Origin: Chloroflexota bacterium
GTDB taxonomy: Bacteria > Chloroflexota > Limnocylindria > Limnocylindrales > CSP1-4
Direction of reading: 5' to 3'
Length of the DNA stretch: 5,769 nt
NCBI GenBank assembly: GCA_016200675.1
Contig: JACQEH010000192.1
Coordinates: 1 to 5,769, forward strand
The notes under the pieces were generated by a model. The model saw only the letters and a program-made list of their open reading frames with translations, did no database searches and was not told the DNA's origin. The translations under genes and the position numbers were made by a program. The number at the start of each line of letters is the position of its first letter. Positions within the stretch are counted from its first letter, which is position 1. Below are positions 1 through 4,393 of this stretch, in pieces.

Positions 1-21
1 ACGGCGCCGGGCACGGGCCGC

Positions 22-465
22 TCAGTGGCAGCCGTGCGAGCTGTGTTGGTCATGGTCGTCTGTCTCACTTGCCTTCGGGTTGTTCGAGGCTCGGTCATCG
101 AGCCCTGCTACGGATCCTGGCTGCTCAGACTGAGAGCCATGTGAGCGATGGCTGAGAGGCTCGCGGTCCGCTGCCGGGCCGCCGCCGTGATCCTCGTGGC
201 CGCCGCCGCCGGATCCGCCGTGACCGCCGTGGCCGCCGTGGCCGCCGCCGTGCATGAGGAGCATGCCGCCGAAGAGACCGATGTAGAGGACGGCGGACAG
301 CGAAAGGACGCCGGTGATGACGAGGCCCGTCACGACGATCCCGGCGGCCGCCGCCGGCCAGAGCCAGCGCGGTCGGGCGGCCTGCCGGACCGTGTCGCTC
401 CTTGCGGGCTGGATGGCGGGGCGCTGCCCCGGCTCATGGATCGGGTCGTGAACCTGCGCGGTCAT
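22..465 (-). CDS. His/Gly-rich small membrane protein, putative metal binding
   Basis: This 147-residue protein starts at ATG 465. Its start overlaps the stop of the upstream Lgt-like gene as ATGA, so it is probably translationally coupled. A GGAGG motif lies 10 nt upstream (476-480). Residues 1-33 are polar. Residues about 34-71 are hydrophobic and long enough for one long or two short helices, ending in MLLMHGGG. A Gly/His repeat follows at about 72-94, with His at 72, 76, 79, 82, 90 and 93. The polar tail is also His-rich and ends in HSSHGCH, giving about fourteen histidines in all. The layout resembles small DUF2933-like membrane proteins found beside heavy-metal efflux genes, but that family match is from memory. 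Binding of copper, nickel or zinc by the His tail is inferred. The reading frame is open far upstream, but that extension only shadows the Lgt-like gene. Confidence 0.72.
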   Translation of the reverse strand: MTAQVHDPIHEPGQRPAIQPARSDTVRQAARPRWLWPAAAAGIVVTGLVITGVLSLSAVLYIGLFGGMLLMHGGGHGGHGGHGGSGGGGHEDHGGGPAADREPLSHRSHGSQSEQPGSVAGLDDRASNNPKASETDDHDQHSSHGCH

Positions 466-1283
466 GGTTGGCTGGCCTCCAGTTGCAACGAGATGGCGGG
501 AATCGCGCGCGCCAGACGGCGCGCGGTGAGGAAGAGGACGACCGCGGCCACGCCGATTCCGAGCCCGATCCACTGAGCGGTCTTGAGCCCCAGCAGGACG
601 GACGCCTCGTCGCGGAGGAAGAACAGCCAGAAGCGGATCACGGCCAGGCCGAGCAGATAGGCGCTCGCCGTCACGCCGGCGCCGAGGCTGGTCAGGCGCC
701 CACGTCCGAGTGAGAGGCCAACGAACAGGAGGGCAAGCAGGATTGCCTCGTAGGCCTGGGTCGGATGAAGCGGGACGTTCTGCGGCGCCATGGCCGCCGG
801 GTTCCGGTAGATCACGGCCCATGGCAGGTCGGTCGGGATCCCGTAGGAATCGCCACCGACGAGGCAGCCGATGTGGCCGATCGCCTGGCCGATGGCGGCA
901 CCCGGCGCCGTCAGGTCGAGCGCGACCAGGAGCGGGATCCCCCGGCGCCTTGCGAAGAGCGCCAAGGCGACGATGGCACCGATCAGGCCGCCGTAGAACG
1001 ACAGCCCGCCCATCCAGACCATGATCACGTGGGCCGGATGGTCGGCGAGCGTCGAAAGCTCGTTCTGAATGACGTACAGGGCACGGCCGCCGATGAGGGC
1101 GGCGACGCCCACCCAGAGGGCGCCGTCCCACACGATCTCGGGACCGATCCCGCGGCGCCGAGCCTCGCGCTGTGCCAGCCAGATCGCGATCCCTGCCGCG
1201 ACGACGAGGATCAGCCCGTACCAGCGCACGGGGAGGCCAAGGATCGTGACCGCGACCGGATCGATGTCGAGGACGAACGGCAT
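462..1283 (-). CDS. lgt: Lgt-family prolipoprotein diacylglyceryl transferase homologue, divergent active site
   Basis: This 273-residue multi-pass membrane protein belongs to the Lgt family, which moves diacylglyceryl from phosphatidylglycerol to the lipobox cysteine of prolipoproteins. Recognisable Lgt landmarks are RWYG (20-23), GGR (65-67), WMGGLSFYGGLIG (90-102), GHIGCLVGGDSYG (136-148), HPTQAYE (173-179) and IRF..FFLRDE (216-225). Length is normal for the family. By eye, Tyr26, Gly154 and Arg239 of the E. coli enzyme are kept as Y22, G148 and R217. However, His103 is Y97, Arg143 is H137 and Asn146 is C140. It may therefore be a specialised paralogue rather than the housekeeping Lgt. The start at 1283 is supported by TAGGAG (1290-1295), which overlaps the upstream stop with 6 nt spacing. 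Its stop overlaps the next start as ATGA. Family assignment is firm; activity is uncertain. Confidence 0.9.
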   Translation of the reverse strand: MPFVLDIDPVAVTILGLPVRWYGLILVVAAGIAIWLAQREARRRGIGPEIVWDGALWVGVAALIGGRALYVIQNELSTLADHPAHVIMVWMGGLSFYGGLIGAIVALALFARRRGIPLLVALDLTAPGAAIGQAIGHIGCLVGGDSYGIPTDLPWAVIYRNPAAMAPQNVPLHPTQAYEAILLALLFVGLSLGRGRLTSLGAGVTASAYLLGLAVIRFWLFFLRDEASVLLGLKTAQWIGLGIGVAAVVLFLTARRLARAIPAISLQLEASQP

Positions 1284-1289
1284 CCGTGT

Positions 1290-1295
1290 CTCCTA
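1290..1295 (-). promoter_or_regulatory. Ribosome binding site of the Lgt-like gene overlapping the upstream stop
   Basis: On the minus strand this reads TAGGAG. The TAG is the stop codon of the upstream cupredoxin gene, and GGAG lies 6 nt before the ATG at 1283. It fixes the Lgt start and suggests that ribosomes finishing the upstream gene can reinitiate here. Confidence 0.65.
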
Positions 1296-1820
1296 CGCCG
1301 GGCGTGTCGAGCCGCGGAACGCCCACAGGCAGCCGGCCACCCAGGCCACGAACGCTGCCCCGGCGGCGGCGATCGCCGCCGTCGCATCGAGGGCAAAGAC
1401 CGCCAGGAGGGCGATCAGGGGGAGCGTGCCGAGCCACAGGAGGAGCGCCGTGCCGATGGGCGTCTCGAGACGGTGTATCCAGCCGCGGATGCGGGTGAGA
1501 ATCGGCAGGCGGCCCGCGTCGACGAGCTCGATGCGACCGCGATAGCGGCCCATCCCGCAGGTGAAGCGGATCTCGCCGCGCCCTTGGGCGGGCAGGTCGA
1601 TGATCGTCGTGCCGGTCGCCGAGAGACGGCGGTCGAAGTGCGGGCTGGAGAAGACGACCCGTTCGGAGCAGGCGTCGCTATCCTCTCGGTGGAAGATGAC
1701 CCGGAGTGGGACGCCTGCGCGTGCGCGGATCGAGTCCGGCTGGTAGCCGCGATGGACGGTGACGTCAACGACCTGCTGGCCGCTCCCATCGAAGCCTGCC
1801 CGGACCGCTTGCTCCAGCAT
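1293..1820 (-). CDS. Cupredoxin-domain protein with two C-terminal transmembrane helices
   Basis: A 175-residue protein. Residues about 15-100 form a cupredoxin-like beta domain of the EfeO/Cupredoxin_1 type. The signs are VTVHRGYQPDSI near 21-31, an AGVPLRVIF strand at 35-43, DACSERVVF at 49-57 and FTCGMGRYRGRIEL at 86-99. C51, C88 and M90 are candidate metal ligands. Relatives, as I recall them, often end in a CGM..(M).HG-like segment; here the later Met and His positions are Arg. A basic stretch (109-117) precedes two hydrophobic helices at about 122-143 and 146-167. No signal peptide is visible. With two helices and basic residues before the first, the cupredoxin domain may face the cytoplasm, which is inference. 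The start ATG 1820 lies 2 nt after the stop of the small upstream gene (TAACCATG). The 3' end abuts the Lgt-like gene, 9 nt away. Confidence 0.8.
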   Translation of the reverse strand: MLEQAVRAGFDGSGQQVVDVTVHRGYQPDSIRARAGVPLRVIFHREDSDACSERVVFSSPHFDRRLSATGTTIIDLPAQGRGEIRFTCGMGRYRGRIELVDAGRLPILTRIRGWIHRLETPIGTALLLWLGTLPLIALLAVFALDATAAIAAAGAAFVAWVAGCLWAFRGSTRPA

Positions 1821-1822
1821 GG

Positions 1823-2011
1823 TTACCGCGCCCCCCCGAGGAGCATCGCGAGCACCACGACAAGGACGACGATCGCGCCGGCGATGAGGGGATGGGCGGC
1901 CGCGCCGGCCATCGCGGACATGCCGGTCATCGTCATCGCGCCGCCGGCGACGATCAGGTCGGCGAGGATGAGGATGGCGGCCACGACGAGGAGCGTGAGG
2001 AGCAGGTCCAC
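1823..2011 (-). CDS. Small Met-rich two-helix membrane protein
   Basis: A 62-residue hydrophobic protein starting at GTG 2011. Helix one spans about residues 3-24 and helix two about 40-58. The short connecting segment (25-40) is rich in methionine (M26, M28, M31, M34) and ends in a His (H40), a pattern often seen where copper is handled. I do not recognise the family. Support comes from its fit in the operon, with its stop 2 nt before the next ATG, and from a coherent membrane-protein composition. The start is less certain: GGAG lies only 2 nt before the GTG, which is too close for a standard ribosome binding site, and no upstream in-frame start is apparent. A role as a metal-binding accessory subunit is inference. 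Confidence 0.6.
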   Translation of the reverse strand: MDLLLTLLVVAAILILADLIVAGGAMTMTGMSAMAGAAAHPLIAGAIVVLVVVLAMLLGGAR

Positions 2012-2018
2012 TGCTCCA

Positions 2019-2035
2019 AGGTCGCGGATCGACCT
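2019..2035. repeat. Small inverted repeat just upstream of the Met-rich membrane gene
   Basis: A perfect 6-bp inverted repeat (aggtcg / cgacct) with a 5-nt spacer lies 8 nt upstream of the GTG at 2011, within the only sizeable gap of the operon. In the mRNA it could form a small hairpin before the start. It has no T tract, so it is not a convincing terminator, and in DNA this GC-rich it may be chance. Confidence 0.3.
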
Positions 2036-2075
2036 GAGCGTCCGATGAGCCCTGACTAACGCCGGGCTGAGAACG

Positions 2076-2761
2076 TCAGACCGTCAGGAGGATCGCGAAG
2101 CCCAGGGCGAGCACGACGATCGCGAGGACGACCTTCGTCCCACCCGCATGCTCGAGGTGCCAGCGGTTGACCACCCGGATGAGTCCGCGGCGACTGGCGA
2201 GCACGAGGAGCCCGACGCCCAGCTGCGCATCCGACCGTGGAGGGCATGCGGCGCTTCGAGCTTCCAGGAGGCGTCGGGCAGGAGGACGTCGCGGACCATC
2301 CACAGCCCGAGGCCGATCGCGAGCAGGGCCGCAAGACGGCTGGGGAGGTGATTGCCCCCGAAGTTCGTGAACGTCGCGACGGCGGCCAGGAGGCCCAGCC
2401 CGAGCAGGAAGTAGGTGACGAGCACGCCGAGGACGAAGATCCCACCGAGCCCGAGCACCGTCCTGCTCGCCGCTCGCACGTCGGGTCGCCCGGTGGCATG
2501 GGCGGTCGCGAGCGATTGCTGGGCCGCCAGGCCGAGCGCGAACGTCGCGAACAGGATCAGGACTCCGAAGGCGCACGGGTTGAATCCGTCGAGGAAGCCC
2601 GCCGTAACGATCGCGGGGACGCTGAGGCCCGTTATGGCCTGGTGGTCGGTCATTCGCGGGCCGGCGGCGAGGATCGCCGCCACCGACGCGATCGTGACGG
2701 ACCCGACGATGAAGAGCAGCAGCCTGGGCCTGGCGAGGGAAGCGCCGATCGCCGCCCGCAT
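2076..2761 (-). pseudogene. CcdA-like thiol-disulfide membrane transporter, internally deleted and frameshifted
   Basis: The first frame runs from ATG 2761. It has an N-terminal helix (about 12-33), a CcdA signature GFLDGFNPCAFGVLILF (55-71, Cys63), a helix near 104-130 and another near 142-161, then SWKLEAPHALHGRMRSW (165-181). After that it turns into Ser/Arg-rich nonsense and stops at 2084. A second minus frame takes over near 2205-2230 with VGLLVLASRRGLIRVVNRW and a last helix ending FAILLTV, stopping at 2076. CcdA/DsbD-type proteins have a second half with a Pro-Cys helix before such a tail. That stretch, roughly 60-75 residues by my recall of the family, is missing, so a deletion of non-triplet length explains the join. 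Intact relatives carry electrons across the membrane to thiol proteins. Its start shares the A of TGATG with the upstream stop. It is either a real lesion or an assembly error. Confidence 0.78.
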
Positions 2762-3276
2762 CAGGTGGTCACCGTGAGTTTGCCCTGCATCGTCGGGTTT
2801 GCTTTCCCGCCGCAGCAGATGTCGCAGTACCAGCTGTACGTTCCGGCTGTCACGGGGGCCGTAAATTCGAACACCTTGGTGGTCTCCGGGCCCACCTTCC
2901 AGTTGATGCCGAGTGCGTCGATCGCGAACTGGTGCCAGCCGCCACCATCGCTGTGCATCGAGGTGTCCGTGCTGCTGAACTCGACCTTCACGGCCTGACC
3001 GGCCTTCACGGTGAGCGCGGGCGGATTGAACCCGCCCATGCTGGCGCGGACCTGGATGGCCGCGGCGTCGGTTGCCGCGGGCCCGATGAGACGGCTGACG
3101 ACGAGCCCGATTGCGCCGCCTCCGATGACCAGCGCCAGGACCGCAAAGAGGGCGATCCGGAGGGGCCGGGAGCGACGCCCTTCAGCATGGCGATCGCGCT
3201 CGGCTTGGGCCGCCGCGCGGCGAACGGCCCGCGGCTGCGCGGCATCAGGGTGGCCGTGGGTCTGTTGACCGGTCAT
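2761..3276 (-). CDS. Membrane-anchored CuA-like cupredoxin
   Basis: A 171-residue protein. A polar, Arg-rich N-terminus (1-40) is followed by one helix (about 41-63) and an exported beta-sandwich domain, so it is most likely an N-in signal anchor. The domain runs from FNPPALTVKAGQAVKVEF (83-100) through GGGWHQFAID (111-120) to YSWYCDICCGGKANPTMQG (147-165). C151 and C155 have the C-x3-C spacing of the CuA site in cytochrome c oxidase subunit II and nitrous oxide reductase. H115 and M163 fit as further ligands, and C154 is an extra cysteine. The second CuA histidine, expected about four residues after the last Cys, is A159. Copper binding is likely from the fold, but the site type is uncertain. 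The start overlaps the CsoR-like stop as ATGA, and AAGGAAGGA (3284-3292) precedes it. Confidence 0.85.
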   Translation of the reverse strand: MTGQQTHGHPDAAQPRAVRRAAAQAERDRHAEGRRSRPLRIALFAVLALVIGGGAIGLVVSRLIGPAATDAAAIQVRASMGGFNPPALTVKAGQAVKVEFSSTDTSMHSDGGGWHQFAIDALGINWKVGPETTKVFEFTAPVTAGTYSWYCDICCGGKANPTMQGKLTVTT

Positions 3277-3614
3277 CGTGTCGTCCTTCCTTCAACTGCA
3301 ACGTGGGGATGGTCCGCCGTCCGGCGGCGAGCTGCGAACGACCCACGATGGGGCGCGTTCCGACCGAGCGCCGTCCGGAGCAGACCGTCGACCTCTGCCT
3401 GCGACTCGCGGGTCGGCAGGCAGGTCCGGAGCTCGAGCTCCACGAGTCTCACCAGGAGCGAGTCGAGCGAGCCTCGGGCCGCCAGCAGTTGCTGGGCGAC
3501 CGCGGAGAAAGGCTTGCTTGAGGCGATCATGGGGACGAGGGCGGCGACCTGGCCGCTCGCGCGCTGGACGTGGCGAATGGCCGCCCGCCGCTCCGCAGAT
3601 GGTGCGGCGGTCAT
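3273..3614 (-). CDS. CsoR/RcnR-family (DUF156) regulator with altered metal site
   Basis: A 113-residue helical protein with the CsoR-family core: RHVQRASGQVAALVPMI (14-30), then FSAVAQQLLAARGSLDSLLVRL (36-57) and VELELRTCLP (58-67). Family members are tetrameric DNA-binding repressors that let go when metal binds. Aligned without gaps to M. tuberculosis CsoR, the copper ligands Cys36, His61 and Cys65 become F36, E61 and C65. Two of three are lost, so it should not sense Cu(I) in the usual way. It may respond to another signal, or not to metal at all. The basic tail (about 84-113) is unusual in composition. The start at 3614 is chosen because it overlaps the stop of the secreted cupredoxin as ATGA and matches the family N-terminus; longer in-frame starts only shadow that gene. 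Autoregulation of the operon is inferred. Confidence 0.82.
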   Translation of the reverse strand: MTAAPSAERRAAIRHVQRASGQVAALVPMIASSKPFSAVAQQLLAARGSLDSLLVRLVELELRTCLPTRESQAEVDGLLRTALGRNAPHRGSFAARRRTADHPHVAVEGRTTR

Positions 3615-3991
3615 GGCGTCACGTAGGCGGCGCCCGTCATGCCGGCGGCCGCATGCCCCGGCAGCGTGCAGATGAACGTATGGGTTCCGGGTTGGTCGAA
3701 GGTGAGGGTTATCGACCGTGTCTGGCCCGGTTCCAGGATCGACTCCACTGCCCCGAGACCGGACATGTGGAGTGCCTCGAAGTTGAGATCGTGGCGTTCG
3801 GTACCCTTGTTGGTCAGCTGCAGTGTCAAGGGAACCCCGACCTTCGCGTCGATCCGGTTCGGCGTGAAGCGCATCTCCTCGAGGACGATCGTCGATGTGC
3901 CGCCGACCCCGGCGTGAGAAGAACGGGATTCGGCCACCACCGCCACGGTCGCGATCAACCCGACGAGGGCGAGGCCGATAACCCGCTTCAT
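3611..3991 (-). CDS. Secreted type 1 (blue copper) cupredoxin, plastocyanin/azurin-like
   Basis: A 126-residue protein and the first gene of the operon. Residues 1-20 form a signal peptide (MKR, then a hydrophobic core), with likely cleavage between about residues 20 and 28. The mature part is a compact beta domain that opens with STIVLEEMRFTPNRIDAKVG (33-52) and has ERHDLNF (65-71) and FICTLPGHAAAGMTG (106-120). H67, C108, H113 and M118 make a full His...Cys-x4-His-x4-Met type 1 copper site, so this is the one cupredoxin here with a complete classical ligand set. It probably acts outside the membrane as an electron carrier or copper carrier. The start is well supported: GGAGGT (4000-4005) lies 8 nt upstream of the ATG. 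The stop overlaps the CsoR-like start as ATGA. Confidence 0.9.
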   Translation of the reverse strand: MKRVIGLALVGLIATVAVVAESRSSHAGVGGTSTIVLEEMRFTPNRIDAKVGVPLTLQLTNKGTERHDLNFEALHMSGLGAVESILEPGQTRSITLTFDQPGTHTFICTLPGHAAAGMTGAAYVTP

Positions 3992-3999
3992 GTCCAGTG

Positions 4000-4005
4000 A
4001 CCTCC
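4000..4005 (-). promoter_or_regulatory. Strong Shine-Dalgarno of the operon's first gene
   Basis: The minus strand reads GGAGGT with 8 nt to ATG 3991. It is the best ribosome binding site in the window, as expected for the lead gene of a transcript, and it fixes the start of the secreted cupredoxin. Confidence 0.75.
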
Positions 4006-4378
4006 AAGCTGCAGAGCGCAGGCTCGCCGAGCGGGCTGAACCGGGTGTGAGGCGTACCTGAGAGCGGGCTTAGAAGGGTCGACTTCAGCCGCGCGGTCGA
4101 CCAGCTCACCGCCGGGCCCGCTGTTCGTCGTGACCACCGCTGCCAACTGCACGTCCGACGTCGACTCGATCGACCACAGGGCCCCCGACCCCAGCCGATG
4201 GCGCTTCTTCGCCTTCCTCAACGTGGTGATGTTCCCGATGCTCCCGCTCGTCCTGGCTGGGACCTTCGTCCTTCCGTCCGCTGGCTGGGAGCTCGTCCGC
4301 CTGTCGAGCTGTTCCCGCATCGACTGCGCATTCACGAGCCGGCTGCTGGTCGATCGGCCATCTCAGCGCAGGTCGAGC
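4006..4378. other. Intergenic region expected to hold the operon promoter
   Basis: About 370 nt without a confident gene. The promoter of the 3991-to-22 operon must lie here unless transcription reads through from the gene at 4379. No consensus -35/-10 pair stands out. Two GGTCGAC copies lie at 4077-4083 and 4095-4101, the second inside the palindrome GGTCGACC (4095-4102); they are candidate operator elements, though the motif is cheap in GC-rich DNA. A 6-bp inverted repeat (agctcg / cgagct, 4290-4295 and 4305-4310) has no T tract. Between about 4130 and 4350 both a plus and a minus frame are open with high third-position GC. The plus frame would encode a hydrophobic stretch (FFAFLNVVMFPMLPLVLAG), so a gene remnant is possible but unproven. 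Confidence 0.45.
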
Positions 4379-4393
4379 TCAGCGCAGGTCGAG
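4362..4393. repeat. Perfect 16-bp tandem duplication at the stop of the M50-like gene
   Basis: The unit ctcagcgcaggtcgag occurs twice head to tail, at 4362-4377 and 4378-4393. The second copy contains the last codons and the TGA stop (4379-4381) of the minus-strand gene. The first copy lies just downstream and carries a second copy of the final coding bases out of frame. Confidence 0.9.

Noticed and set aside
1..21. Left edge downstream of the His-rich gene
   Set aside because: It is too short to judge. Any next gene of the operon would start outside the window.
466..1437. Minus-strand upstream extension of the His-rich protein to a 471-residue form
   Set aside because: The extension is Arg/Pro/Gly-rich out-of-frame translation of the Lgt-like gene. 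ATG 465 has a GGAGG and the ATGA overlap.
765..2048. Long plus-strand open frame of 427 codons
   Set aside because: It is rich in Asp, Arg, Gly and Ala with no domain sense and lies antisense to the Lgt-like and cupredoxin genes, so it is a GC-rich shadow.
2237..2998. Plus-strand open frame of 253 codons
   Set aside because: It is charged and low-complexity, and antisense to the CcdA-like and CuA-like genes.
3615..4109. Minus-strand upstream extension of the CsoR-like protein
   Set aside because: The extension is a shadow of the secreted cupredoxin. The family N-terminus begins near ATG 3614.
4290..4310. 6-bp inverted repeat downstream of the M50-like gene as a terminator
   Set aside because: It has a short stem and no T tract on the minus strand.
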